Shown: in pieces, positions 33,622 through 43,011 of the stretch
Position numbering within the stretch: position 1 is the stretch's first letter
Layout of the letters: each line of letters opens with the position of its first letter
NCBI GenBank assembly: GCA_028712075.1
Contig: JAQTQX010000009.1
Span: forward strand, 62,001-126,000
Source: Desulfuromonadaceae bacterium
GTDB lineage: Bacteria > Desulfobacterota > Desulfuromonadia > Geobacterales > Pseudopelobacteraceae
Length of the DNA: 64,000 bases
Direction: 5' to 3'
Program-made: the position numbers and the translations under genes
The notes under the pieces: generated by a model
Seen by the model: only the letters and a program-made list of their open reading frames with translations
Databases searched by the model: none
Told to the model about the DNA's origin: nothing

Positions 33622-35280
33622 CTATGTGGTCGCTTCGCAAACTTGGTTTCGTCCGCTCTCTTTTGCCGTGTAGAGGGCACTTTCAGCCGCCTTGCAGACA
33701 CTTTCCGCATCTTCATACAGTGAAAGAGAGGCAACTCCGCAGCTGAATGATGGTGAAAAAATGTTGTCGTTAACCGTGAAGCGCATTGCAGCAAAACTCT
33801 CCCGCAGTTGATCAATTATCTGTACCGCTTTCTTTTTGTTGCAGTCGGGAAGAATAACGGCAAATTCATCACCACCATAGCGACCAACTATACCCGATTT
33901 ACCCAAACACTGCTGAAGCAGACGTGACAGGGTTATCAAGATCTGATCACCCATTTTATTCCCGTAGTCATCGTTTATTGACTTGAGTGTGTCGACGTCA
34001 ATCATGGCAAAGGATACGTCCTTTTTCTGACTTTGTGCCTGAGTAATGACATTTTCCAGATATTCCTTGGTGGTTGAATAATTAAACAGTCCGGTCATGC
34101 TGTCTCTTACCATATACGACCTGACTATTTTCATCCGCCCGGCACGCCCGGCTACTGCAGCAATAAGATTCTCAGGTGAGATCGGTTTGGTCAGAAACTC
34201 ATCCCCACCCATACGCATCGCTTGAAACTGTTTCCCGACATCAGTCTCACTCGAAAGGAAAATAATCGGTATGCTCGATGAAGCGCCCATCTGACGGATA
34301 GTCTTGGCAAGTTCCATTCCATTGCAGCCTGGCATGTACATGTCGGTAAGCACCAGATCCGGATTGAACTCGACAAGTGGTGACATAATCTGCAGTGGAT
34401 CATTCACGGTTACAGTGGTCATTCCAGCCGACTGCAATATAGTGGAATACAACTCAGACAGGTTCGGGTCATCGTCCACGATCAATATTCTGCACGGATC
34501 AAGCGTAACCGTATTCGTGAGAGTATCAAGAGTGGAGCAGAGCTCTGCAACGTTAACCGGTTTAACAAAATAAGCATCTGAGCCGGCACGAACGGCCGCA
34601 AGGCGGTTCCTGAAACCATTTTGCGATGACATGAAAACCACCGGCACGTTACTTCCGTCCTTCCGCACGGCTTTGATTATCCCGGCACTTTCTTTTGAGG
34701 GGTCCGGCAGAATCATATTCATAATAATCGCGTCGGGCGGGGAGTTCTGAACCGCATTACACACCAACTCCAATTGGCCAAAGGATGTTACTAAATAGCC
34801 GAAACATTCAATTTGGGTAGCGAGGGACATACGCTGATAAGAATCCTCTTCAAAGATATAAATGACTTTTTGGGCTCTCTCACCTGTCGTTTCTGTCGCT
34901 GCAACAAGCTCAACCAGACGGGTGTCAATTGATTGAGAAAGGTTGATATTTTTTATTTCTTCTTCCAGTGAGGCGAGACATTCCTGAATTTTTTGATACC
35001 AGATTTTGTCTGGTGGTGTTTCGGGGTTCATGGCTTCTTTTGCCAACAATTCCCCCGATGCGGCAATAACACTCACCGCTTTCAATCCAAATGAAGCGCA
35101 GGCCCCTTTCAGGGTGTGTATGTTACGGTGGAATATCTCCAGCTCGGCAATTCCGCATGATTGTTGTTCAGTGTCATAGTACGATTTACGAATTACCTCC
35201 AATTGCGTCGGAAGCTGTTTTACATACGCTTCGCGTATTCTTTTCAATTTGGTTGTTGCTGTCGCTACTGGAACGCTCAC
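33622..35280 (-). CDS. Hpt-REC-REC-GGDEF response regulator (diguanylate cyclase)
   Basis: 552 residues starting at GTG 35280, overlapping the REC gene stop (GTGA). An Hpt-like domain (FHRNIHTLKGACASFGLKAV, His ~54), a degenerate REC (~140-260, VIYIFEEDSYQRMSL), a canonical REC (~265-385, RILIVDDDPNLSEL, LVLTDMYMPGCNGMELA, FLTKPISP) and a GGDEF domain (~400-552, VGRYGGDEFAVILPD). The active-site loop INDDYGNKMGDQIL keeps the Asp that in cGAMP-making Hypr enzymes is Ser, so c-di-GMP is the expected product. Output of the Wsp-like pathway. No PilZ or EAL partner is adjacent. Confidence 0.9.
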   Translation of the reverse strand: MSVPVATATTKLKRIREAYVKQLPTQLEVIRKSYYDTEQQSCGIAELEIFHRNIHTLKGACASFGLKAVSVIAASGELLAKEAMNPETPPDKIWYQKIQECLASLEEEIKNINLSQSIDTRLVELVAATETTGERAQKVIYIFEEDSYQRMSLATQIECFGYLVTSFGQLELVCNAVQNSPPDAIIMNMILPDPSKESAGIIKAVRKDGSNVPVVFMSSQNGFRNRLAAVRAGSDAYFVKPVNVAELCSTLDTLTNTVTLDPCRILIVDDDPNLSELYSTILQSAGMTTVTVNDPLQIMSPLVEFNPDLVLTDMYMPGCNGMELAKTIRQMGASSSIPIIFLSSETDVGKQFQAMRMGGDEFLTKPISPENLIAAVAGRAGRMKIVRSYMVRDSMTGLFNYSTTKEYLENVITQAQSQKKDVSFAMIDVDTLKSINDDYGNKMGDQILITLSRLLQQCLGKSGIVGRYGGDEFAVILPDCNKKKAVQIIDQLRESFAAMRFTVNDNIFSPSFSCGVASLSLYEDAESVCKAAESALYTAKESGRNQVCEATT

Positions 35281-35663
35281 GACTGCACACCACTTTTTGC
35301 CAATAATGACGCCACTATTTCCGGTAAAATTTCCTCAAGATCGGCATCTTTGGTGACAATGGCGTCCAAGTCAGGATATTCAAGGCGAAGTGGCGGGGAA
35401 TCATCACCGGTCAAGAGCACAAACGGGAGGTTGAAGCCCCGCTCCCGCATCCCGGTAAAGAGCTTAATGCCGCTTATACCCGGCATATTCATATCAGACA
35501 CAACGATGCGGATCAGAGGATCGTTGGCAAGCTTCCCCAGAGCGTCCAAACCACCATCGGACAGGATTATTTCGTATTCCTCTTCCTCGAGGATCATGCC
35601 AGTCATCTCGGCGGTGAACGGATCGTCATCAACTACCAGAATATGTGTTTGTGCTGTGTTCAT
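35277..35663 (-). CDS. Stand-alone response regulator receiver protein
   Basis: 128 residues. HILVVDDDPFTAEMTGMIL (acidic pocket), IVVSDMNMPGISGIKLF (phospho-acceptor Asp), PFVLLTGDD (Thr switch) and a C-terminal KDADLEEIL where the usual Lys is retained. No output domain. It lies between CheA-REC and the Hpt-REC-REC-GGDEF protein and could act as a phosphate relay or sink between them. Confidence 0.9.
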   Translation of the reverse strand: MNTAQTHILVVDDDPFTAEMTGMILEEEEYEIILSDGGLDALGKLANDPLIRIVVSDMNMPGISGIKLFTGMRERGFNLPFVLLTGDDSPPLRLEYPDLDAIVTKDADLEEILPEIVASLLAKSGVQS

Positions 35664-35684
35664 GGAACAACTCCCCTCTTGTCT

Positions 35685-37949
35685 TCAAATTAGACTACGA
35701 ACGGTGTCTATTAAATTGGACTGGTCAAATGCCCCTTTGACAATATAAGCGTTGGCTCCGACGACTATACCACGTTTTTTGTCTTCAACCTTTTCCCGCG
35801 AGGTCATGATAATAATCGGCACATTACGGTACCGTTCGTCGCCACGCAACTGTTCCGTGAGAGAAAACCCATCAAGTCTCGGCATCTCCACATCGGTGAT
35901 GACAAGGTCGTAAAGTTCCTCACGCGTCTTGGCAAAAGCTTCTTCACCATCTTCTGCGGTAACAACGACATAACCGTACGCCTCCAGAATACTTTTTTCA
36001 ATCTCCCGGGTATTGAGGGAATCGTCGACCACCAGCACCGTTTGCGTGCGTTCCGCCTTTGACGCAGATGCTCTCCGTCCCGGTTCTGATATTTCGCGGG
36101 CCTGGATAAGCAGTTCGGGGACATGCAGGACATTGACGATGCTGTCCCGCTCCCCGATTGTGACACCGGAGACCATGCGCAGGTTCTGCAGGTGAGATGG
36201 CAGCGGCTTTACGACCATTTCCTCGCGTCCGATGATTTCGTCGACCAGGAGACCAAGCTTTTCTTCTCCATCCCGTATAATGACGATTTGTACCTCGTTT
36301 GACTCCGGGCCAGAGTCGCGGGGAAGTTTGAGGAGAGCGGCCAGGTGCTCGACCGGGATAATCTGTTCACGCAGGCGGATTGCACGCCTGTTAACAATAT
36401 CAATGATATCGCTCGGCAGAACCGAGAGCATTTCAACGAGTGAGGTGGCCGGCATTGCGCACGTTTTGCCACCGGCAGAGACGAGGAACAGGGGGAATAC
36501 CGCCAGGTTCAGCGGCAGGCGCAGAAAGAAAGATGTGCCGATTCCTTCCCTGGTTTCAATAACGATGGTTCCTTTCAGCTCATCAACGATGCTTTTTCTC
36601 ACAACATCCATGCCCACACCCCGACCGGAAAGATCGGTGATGATCGGGCTCGTACTAAAGCCGGGCATAAAGATCAGATCTGTGATCTCCGCCTTTGACA
36701 TACCGGCCAGCACCTCTGCATCGAACAGTTTTTTGGCAAGGGCTTTCTCGCGAATCATTTCGACGGACATCCCTTTGCCGTCATCACTCAAAGCAATGGT
36801 GACACAACCACTGTCGTAAAAAGCGGAGAGCGTAATGGTTCCTTTCGCCGCTTTTCCCGCTGCAACCCGATCTTCGGCACTCTCCAGCCCATGGTCCAGT
36901 GAATTGCGGATCATGTGCATGAGGGAATCTCCGATACGATCAATAATTTTTCTATCCAGCTCGGTATCTCCCCCATCCACAACGAAATCGATATCTTTGC
37001 CATGCTCATGGGCAAGATCCCGCACCGTACGGCGCAGAGGGTCAAAAACAGTCGAGAGTGGCTGCATGCGCAGCCTGAGGGAGGTTTCCTGCAGATCACC
37101 GACGAGATGATTCTGCAGTTGAGATGCATCGTACATGCTCCGCACCGCCTGGCGCAGGGAAAGCTGCAGTGCAACACCATCTTCCAGCAACGTCTCGTTT
37201 CCGGAGTCATTGCCGGTGAAACGCTCTGCAACGTTGTTAAGATGTCGCGTTACCGCACGTTCGATCTCACGAAGCTCGCTGATTTGCCTCCTGGACCTCC
37301 CATGTTCCGAGACGATCTCTCCCATAAGCCTGATCAGGTCATCGAGCTTGGCAGCATTGACTCTGAGATAATCTGCCTGGCGGGGCTTTGCAGAAGCGGG
37401 CGGAACGGTAGTTGCTGCTATTGCTGCAGTGGCCGGCAGGAGTTCTTCAGCAGGCGTAACTGCGGCTTGTTCAGCTGTTTTCGGGACATCTGGAACAGCG
37501 TTGATGGACAGATCAGGAGGAAGAGCTAGAGCGACAACAACCGGCGGCGAAACACCGTCAATCGGGATCTTTGCTGAGAGTTCCAATTCTTTGCAGAGCG
37601 CTTTCGGCGCCTCTACTGACAAGTCGCCAGCTGTTATCCTCTCCAACATAGCTGAAAGAGCATCGACTCCACGAAAGAGTGCGTCCGAAACAGAAGCAGC
37701 CAGGGGAATTTTCCCGCCGCGTATCGCATCAAGGACATCCTCCATCTTGTGCGCAAGCTCGGTGACACCCGTAAGCTTCATCATCCGTGATGACCCTTTT
37801 ATGGTGTGTGCAGAACGGAACAGCCCATTAAGCATTTCGGCATCACCGGGCGAATGTTCCAGATTAAGCAGCCCTTCGCTTATGCGGGAGCAATGTTCAC
37901 GCGCCTCTTCGACAAAACGAGCTATAAATTTTGAATGGTCTAGTGCCAT
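35685..37949 (-). CDS. CheA-REC hybrid histidine kinase (WspE-like)
   Basis: 754 residues. N-terminal Hpt with phospho-His in LFRSAHTIKGSSRMMKL, a Pro/Ala-rich linker, dimerisation domain (KLDDLIRLMGEIVSEHGRSR), HATPase (SLMHMIRNSLDHGLESAEDR, DDGKGM, GRGVGMDVVRKSI), a CheW-like domain (FFLRLPLNLAVFPLFLVSAG...), and a C-terminal REC (TVLVVDDSLNTREIEKSILE, LVITDVEMPRLDGFSL). The fused receiver is that of WspE/FrzE-type kinases, which control functions other than flagella. Stop of CheR overlaps its start by ten bases. Confidence 0.93.
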   Translation of the reverse strand: MALDHSKFIARFVEEAREHCSRISEGLLNLEHSPGDAEMLNGLFRSAHTIKGSSRMMKLTGVTELAHKMEDVLDAIRGGKIPLAASVSDALFRGVDALSAMLERITAGDLSVEAPKALCKELELSAKIPIDGVSPPVVVALALPPDLSINAVPDVPKTAEQAAVTPAEELLPATAAIAATTVPPASAKPRQADYLRVNAAKLDDLIRLMGEIVSEHGRSRRQISELREIERAVTRHLNNVAERFTGNDSGNETLLEDGVALQLSLRQAVRSMYDASQLQNHLVGDLQETSLRLRMQPLSTVFDPLRRTVRDLAHEHGKDIDFVVDGGDTELDRKIIDRIGDSLMHMIRNSLDHGLESAEDRVAAGKAAKGTITLSAFYDSGCVTIALSDDGKGMSVEMIREKALAKKLFDAEVLAGMSKAEITDLIFMPGFSTSPIITDLSGRGVGMDVVRKSIVDELKGTIVIETREGIGTSFFLRLPLNLAVFPLFLVSAGGKTCAMPATSLVEMLSVLPSDIIDIVNRRAIRLREQIIPVEHLAALLKLPRDSGPESNEVQIVIIRDGEEKLGLLVDEIIGREEMVVKPLPSHLQNLRMVSGVTIGERDSIVNVLHVPELLIQAREISEPGRRASASKAERTQTVLVVDDSLNTREIEKSILEAYGYVVVTAEDGEEAFAKTREELYDLVITDVEMPRLDGFSLTEQLRGDERYRNVPIIIMTSREKVEDKKRGIVVGANAYIVKGAFDQSNLIDTVRSLI

Positions 37950-39526
37950 GTTTTACCCTTTAATGCTGCATTGACGCGCCAATCCTCTGTGCAACGGGAT
38001 GGAATCAGAAGCGACAATTTGTGCCGGCAGATAACGAGGAATTGTTCCGCATTGAATGAGAGTGGGAAGAAATCCTGCCCATGTTTTTCAGGAGAGCCGT
38101 TCTCCAATATGCGCAGTGTCGTCTCGTAGTGGCCTCGTGCCCGCTTTTCGTCATTATTGGCATAGTTGATCTCTGCAGAATAAAAGTGAGCCAGCCAGCA
38201 TGAGGCATTCAGATAGATAGCCTCTCTGAAACGCTTGAGTGCATACTCATTATTTCCCCTCTGCCGTGCAATAATGCCGAGCACGAGATACGCTTCCAAA
38301 CAGAGCGGATCCCGGCTGAGAACGCTATCGAAAATGATGCTGGCTTCATCAAACCGTGACATATCCAAGAGCACCCCCCCCTTGAGGCAGTACGCCTTCT
38401 CGAAGGTGGTATCCTGTTCGATGATAGTATCGAGTATGGCAAGCGCTTTGTCGCACTGCTTGTCGTGAGCCAGTTGAACGGCCGTGTCAAAATACTCTCT
38501 CATGTCGGGATTCGTAGATGTCACCGGTGTACGTGGACGTTCACTAATATGCCTCTCCTGCACTCCGGCACCCTGTACCTCAAGTCTGGTTGCACATCGT
38601 GCAGCAGTTTGTAGCTGCCCCCCTCGTGACGGCTCTGAAACCCCAAAAGTGCGGCTTGACGTGCGACGTTCTTTTATGACGGGCGCCGGAATTTTACGGT
38701 AAAAAAAGAGCGATGCCTCTTTTACCAGGGACAGAATGCCTATATCATGATGAAATGTTTCAGACGCCCCGACCAGCAGACAACCACCATCGGAGAGATG
38801 CCCCGCAAGCTTGGCGAAAATCTCTCGCTGCACCTGTCCGGGAAAATAGATGGACACATTCCGGTACAAGATAATATCTGACAACTGCATCCTGTACGGA
38901 TAGGCCGAATCCAGCAGATTTACCACTTCGAAGCTAACCTGTTTTCTGATGCTTGCGGTAACCTGGAATTTCCCCTGGGCATCCGCTTCGAAATAGCGTT
39001 CCTGTAAGGAGTTATCCATGCCTCGAAACGAGCTCTTCCCATACACACCCTGTTTTGCCGATGCAATCGCACCGGAATCAATATCTACTCCGGTAATGGC
39101 AAACAGCCGCTCACTTTCGGTTCCAAACCGCTCCCTCAGCATAATGGCGATGGAATAGGGTTCCTCTCCGGTGGAACAGCCGGCGCTCAATATCCTGACC
39201 GGCCTTTGGTTACCGGCAGCCATGAACTCCGGCAACAGCATAGTGACTATCAGCTTCAGGTGGTCAGGCTCGCGATAAAAATAGGTCTCGTTAACCGTCA
39301 GCAACTCCGTCAATCGAAGCAGTTCATCCTGATCGCTCAAGAGCCTGTTGTGATAGCTTTCACACGTACTAATAGCCAAAGCAGACATTCGACGACCTAG
39401 ACCCGCAAGAAGAGCCTGCTCCCGCTCTTGTTCGAAACTGTGCCCACAGGTACGCAGCAGCAGTTCTTTAATAGGTGCAAGATCAATTGTCGCATCCACT
39501 TTATGAGACCACGTTGTGATCGTCAT
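37940..39526 (-). CDS. CheR methyltransferase with C-terminal TPRs (WspC-like)
   Basis: 528 residues. N-terminal CheR domain (ESYHNRLLSDQDELLRLTELLTVNETYFYREPDHLKLI), SAM-binding LSAGCSTGEEPYSIAIML, and DIILYRNVSIYF. Residues ~340-500 form tetratricopeptide repeats (YFDTAVQLAHDKQCDKALAILDTII, AYCLKGGVLLDMSRFDEASIIFDSVLSR, EAYLVLGIIARQRGNNEYALKRFREAIY). It methylates glutamates of the adjacent MCP. The TPR extension is characteristic of WspC and FrzF. Its ATG overlaps the CheB stop. Confidence 0.92.
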   Translation of the reverse strand: MTITTWSHKVDATIDLAPIKELLLRTCGHSFEQEREQALLAGLGRRMSALAISTCESYHNRLLSDQDELLRLTELLTVNETYFYREPDHLKLIVTMLLPEFMAAGNQRPVRILSAGCSTGEEPYSIAIMLRERFGTESERLFAITGVDIDSGAIASAKQGVYGKSSFRGMDNSLQERYFEADAQGKFQVTASIRKQVSFEVVNLLDSAYPYRMQLSDIILYRNVSIYFPGQVQREIFAKLAGHLSDGGCLLVGASETFHHDIGILSLVKEASLFFYRKIPAPVIKERRTSSRTFGVSEPSRGGQLQTAARCATRLEVQGAGVQERHISERPRTPVTSTNPDMREYFDTAVQLAHDKQCDKALAILDTIIEQDTTFEKAYCLKGGVLLDMSRFDEASIIFDSVLSRDPLCLEAYLVLGIIARQRGNNEYALKRFREAIYLNASCWLAHFYSAEINYANNDEKRARGHYETTLRILENGSPEKHGQDFFPLSFNAEQFLVICRHKLSLLIPSRCTEDWRVNAALKGKTWH

Positions 39527-40566
39527 AATCCGATTCCTGTCAACTGCAGCAATGCGCCGGGGATATCGGCGAGAGGAACGATTCTGTCGATGATCCCGCG
39601 GTCAATGGCAACCCGGTTCATCCCGAATATCACGGAACTATTGGCATCTTGAGCAAGTGTAACGCCTCCAGCCGTTTTGATTGCCTGCATACCTTCAACA
39701 CCGTCATCCCCCATGCCGGTCATAATCAACCCTATCGTCCTGTTCCGATATGCAGTGGCAACCGAAGAGAGCAGCGTGTTGCAGCAGGGTTTGTATATCT
39801 GGTGGGCCTCTCGCTCGCCAAGGAGAATCACCCCCTGTTCAGTGACCTTCATCGAGTGTTCAGCTGGATTGATATAAACATGTCCAGCGACGAGAATATC
39901 GCCATGGGCCGCGCACCTGACCGTAAGGGCAGTTCCGCCGTTTAACCAATCAGCCATGCCTTGTGTAAACCCTTCTGCAATGTGCTGGGTTATGACAATT
40001 GGCACGGAAAACCGGGACGGAAGATGTGACAAGATAGTGTTAATTACCTGTGGCCCCCCGGTTGAGGCTGCTATGGCAACAATTGCACGTCTCGAAACGT
40101 TCTTCTGAACCGGCTCACTCTTTGCTCCTGCGGTTCCTCTCAGGCCCCTTATTGTCTGCAGATGGGCAGTGATATCTATGCCGGCAAGGTAGCGGATCTT
40201 GTTAATAAAAGTCTGAACCATTTCAGGGCTGAGATCCGGTTTTTCAATAACATCCAGCGCACCCTTGGATACTGCGGCAAACGCTGTGCGCACTCCGTGA
40301 AGAGCAGTTACGGCCAGAATCGGCACAGGGGTAGCAGACATTATTTGCTCAATTGCATCAAGTCCTCCCATAACAGGCATCTCGATATCCATGGTCACGA
40401 TATCTGGTTTAAGTGAGGCAACCTTGCGAATAGCCTCCACGCCGTTTGAAGCCTCTCCAACCACGACGATGCCCGGATCCGACTCGAGGATAGCACGGAT
40501 CATGTCGCGTACCATCGTACTGTCATCTACCAACAGTACCCGTATGGCCCGCTTGGAGGTCATCAT
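39523..40566 (-). CDS. cheB: CheB protein-glutamate methylesterase
   Basis: 347 residues. N-terminal REC (VLLVDDSTMVRDMIRAIL, IVTMDIEMPVMGGLDAIEQI, with the Lys in VIEKPDLS) and C-terminal CheB esterase (AIVAIAASTGGPQVINTIL with the catalytic Ser, IVITQHIAEGFTQGMADWL with His, GMGDDGVEGMQAIKTAGG with Asp). It removes methyl groups from the MCP. It overlaps CheR and follows the MCP by 3 bases. Confidence 0.95.
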   Translation of the reverse strand: MMTSKRAIRVLLVDDSTMVRDMIRAILESDPGIVVVGEASNGVEAIRKVASLKPDIVTMDIEMPVMGGLDAIEQIMSATPVPILAVTALHGVRTAFAAVSKGALDVIEKPDLSPEMVQTFINKIRYLAGIDITAHLQTIRGLRGTAGAKSEPVQKNVSRRAIVAIAASTGGPQVINTILSHLPSRFSVPIVITQHIAEGFTQGMADWLNGGTALTVRCAAHGDILVAGHVYINPAEHSMKVTEQGVILLGEREAHQIYKPCCNTLLSSVATAYRNRTIGLIMTGMGDDGVEGMQAIKTAGGVTLAQDANSSVIFGMNRVAIDRGIIDRIVPLADIPGALLQLTGIGL

Positions 40567-40569
40567 TTC

Positions 40570-42597
40570 TTAGCAGGTTTCCACGTTGGCAGCGGTAATC
40601 AGAGCATCATCTCCTTTAGAGACCTTGAAGGTCCTGACCAGTTTCTTCATCTGTTCGGAGAGTTCCAGCAGTTCGTCCGTCACACTGTTAGAGTTGCGGA
40701 CCGAATCAGTAGCAAATCGCATGCCCTGTTCGATATCCTTGAGCGCCAGCACCACTTGGCTGCTGGCAATCTGCTGCTGTTGCGTGGAAAGGGATATCTG
40801 GCGGGCAGCATCAGCAGTTTCCTCAACGCCTTCCACACTCTCGATCAACATCAACACGGTATGGGAGGCGTACTCCTGCCCCTCCTGAATCAGTTGGAAA
40901 CTCTTTTCCGACGACATGACCAGGCGGTTGACCGAATCAAGGATCTCCGTAATCTTGCCTTCAATCTCGGAGGTCGACTCGACCACACTGTCAGCCAAAC
41001 GCCGAATCTCAACTGCGACGACTCCAAAACGCTTCCCCGCCTCTCCGGCGCTGGCAGCTTCGAGTGCAGCATTAAATGCAATCAGCTTGGTCTGGTTTGC
41101 AATATTGTTGATAATTTCCATAACTTTGTTGATTTCTTTCGACTTTCTGCCCAGTTCAACTATTTCGGTTAGATTGGTCTGGATATTCTGGCTGATATCA
41201 TTGACCTTGAAATTAAGGTTCTCAACCTCGGCAGCGCCGTTTTTAGTATCGTCCAGGGTTTTGTCGGCCCGTTCTACGACACTTTGGCTGTGCCGGGCAA
41301 TCTGGCTGGCCGTGGAGGTAAACTCCTCCATGGTGGACGATATTTCCACCACTGAACTGGAGAGCTGGGTGGAAAATCCGGACTGCTGCTCGACACTGTT
41401 GGAAAGTTTACCTGCACAGTCGTGCACCCGGCCGGTCACATCGGAAAGTGTGCCGACAATGTGGCGTAGATTGCCGGTCATGGTGTTACAGACCCGCGCC
41501 ATTTCTCCCAGTTCATCCTGGGAAAGTACCGGCACCTCAACCGTCAGATCGCCTTCTGCAACCTTGAGAGTCACATCTTTGGCTGAAACGATCCCGAAGC
41601 GCACGGAGAGATAACAGGCAATATTCAGATAAACGCCGATCAAAAAAAGCACAAACGAGATCGATAGGTAGGTCGTCATCCGGGTGCGGAACCCGGATAC
41701 GCGCGCAGCAAGCAGACCATCCAGCTCGCGGGCCACGACCTCATTGGCCCGGAATACAGCAGCATCGGCATTCTTTGCAGCCTTGGCCAGTCCGGCTGGA
41801 GTGGAAGCAGCGGTGACAATCGCGACACTCTTCAGAAATTCTGTGACTGAGTAATCGATCTCCTGCAGTGGCGTCTGGAGGCGTTCACTCAACTTCATAT
41901 TTTTTTCACAGGAAGCACGGATATTTTTATTGACTCCCTCAACCAGGGTCTTGATCTGTCCGGAAAGCACGATCAGGTCGGTCCTGTCGCCAACCGGGGC
42001 GGCAGAAATGCCTGGCAAGCGCGACGCAATAATAGTGGCCCGCGACAGCGCCTCAGCCAGGGCCGGCAGTTTCGTGCTGAAGGTATCCATCAGGTAATAG
42101 CTGTCGATGTCCGGATCAAGGGTCAGGTTTGAATTATCCGCTACCAGCACGATCAGTCCGAGTAGATCGGTTGTCACAGCGTTATAGGCCTCAAAGGTCT
42201 GGTGGGCAGTGCCCCCGCGAAGCCCACTCAGTTTGCCCATTTTCAACTTCAACTCCTGCAGTTGCCCTTTTGTCGCCAACATATCGCCGCGCGGGGCATG
42301 GGTCCGTTCAACCCCAGCCAGCAGCTGATCACTTGAGGTGGGTGCCCCACCAGCTTCAGCACCTAAGAGGGCCGTACTGCGTTCTTCAAGCACTCCGTGC
42401 AAAAGTTTACCCAAGGGCGTAGCATACTCCACACCGATGCGCTCCTTGCTTGAAAACTCAATCTGTTCCAGAATGTTGGTAATGAGGAAATAGGAAAGCA
42501 GCGCGATCGGAACACAGAAGAATAAAGCGGCAATGAGCATCTTGCGCGAATAGGTAAGCCTGTTCATAAATCGGATTGCGGGCTGAACGATTAACAT
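40570..42597 (-). CDS. Methyl-accepting chemotaxis protein (WspA-like)
   Basis: 675 residues with GGAGG ten bases before the ATG. Two membrane segments (ALFFCVPIALLSYFLITNI and ISFVLFLIGVYLNIACYL) flank a ~270-residue helical periplasmic sensor with a SNLTLDPDIDSYYLMD motif. Then come HAMP (VTLKVAEGDLTVEVPVLSQDELGEMA) and the signalling domain with hairpin tip EIINNIANQTKLIAFNAALEAASAGEAGKRFGVVAVEIRRLAD. Its ligand is unknown. It is the only receptor in the operon and likely the sensor for the CheA-REC kinase. Confidence 0.93.
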   Translation of the reverse strand: MLIVQPAIRFMNRLTYSRKMLIAALFFCVPIALLSYFLITNILEQIEFSSKERIGVEYATPLGKLLHGVLEERSTALLGAEAGGAPTSSDQLLAGVERTHAPRGDMLATKGQLQELKLKMGKLSGLRGGTAHQTFEAYNAVTTDLLGLIVLVADNSNLTLDPDIDSYYLMDTFSTKLPALAEALSRATIIASRLPGISAAPVGDRTDLIVLSGQIKTLVEGVNKNIRASCEKNMKLSERLQTPLQEIDYSVTEFLKSVAIVTAASTPAGLAKAAKNADAAVFRANEVVARELDGLLAARVSGFRTRMTTYLSISFVLFLIGVYLNIACYLSVRFGIVSAKDVTLKVAEGDLTVEVPVLSQDELGEMARVCNTMTGNLRHIVGTLSDVTGRVHDCAGKLSNSVEQQSGFSTQLSSSVVEISSTMEEFTSTASQIARHSQSVVERADKTLDDTKNGAAEVENLNFKVNDISQNIQTNLTEIVELGRKSKEINKVMEIINNIANQTKLIAFNAALEAASAGEAGKRFGVVAVEIRRLADSVVESTSEIEGKITEILDSVNRLVMSSEKSFQLIQEGQEYASHTVLMLIESVEGVEETADAARQISLSTQQQQIASSQVVLALKDIEQGMRFATDSVRNSNSVTDELLELSEQMKKLVRTFKVSKGDDALITAANVETC

Positions 42598-42612
42598 ATT
42601 TTGGTACCTCCA

Positions 42613-43011
42613 TTAATTTCTGTGCAGTAGAAACCGTTGAAAATCAACCAGTAGAACCATCTTCCCATTGCGCAGCAAAAGTCCCCACAACCCACCGCGC
42701 GCGACAAAAGGTTCCAGCAGTGATGGAAACAGCTGAAGATCATCCAGGCTGAATGCAGCGACATCTTCCATCATATCGATAATAACCCGGTACGACCGGG
42801 CATCATCCGTTCTGATGGAAAAAACCATTGGCGAAAGATACGGCTCCACAACGGCAGCATAAGCCAGTTCTTCATGAAACCAGAAGAGATCATCAGCCTG
42901 ATGACCGTCATAGCCCGCAACCTCAACCACCTGGTCGGCATCAACGCCGAAATGTATGCCGCCAACTGAGAACAGTAGCAGGTTAAGTCGTGTACTCTCC
43001 TGGTCACTCAT
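42613..43011 (-). CDS. CheW-like adaptor protein
   Basis: 132 residues, short for CheW. LNLLLFSVGGIHFGVDADQVVEV begins like CheW and GKMVLLVDFQRFL ends like it. The middle is degenerate, so it may have a modified docking surface, as with the WspB/WspD pair. Its ATG overlaps the stop of the other CheW (ATGA), and the MCP follows 16 bases later. Confidence 0.75.
   Translation of the reverse strand: MSDQESTRLNLLLFSVGGIHFGVDADQVVEVAGYDGHQADDLFWFHEELAYAAVVEPYLSPMVFSIRTDDARSYRVIIDMMEDVAAFSLDDLQLFPSLLEPFVARGGLWGLLLRNGKMVLLVDFQRFLLHRN

Noticed and set aside
33622-35280. GGDEF domain as a cGAMP-producing Hypr cyclase
   Set aside because: The selectivity residue is Asp (MGDQ) as in diguanylate cyclases, not Ser as in Hypr enzymes.
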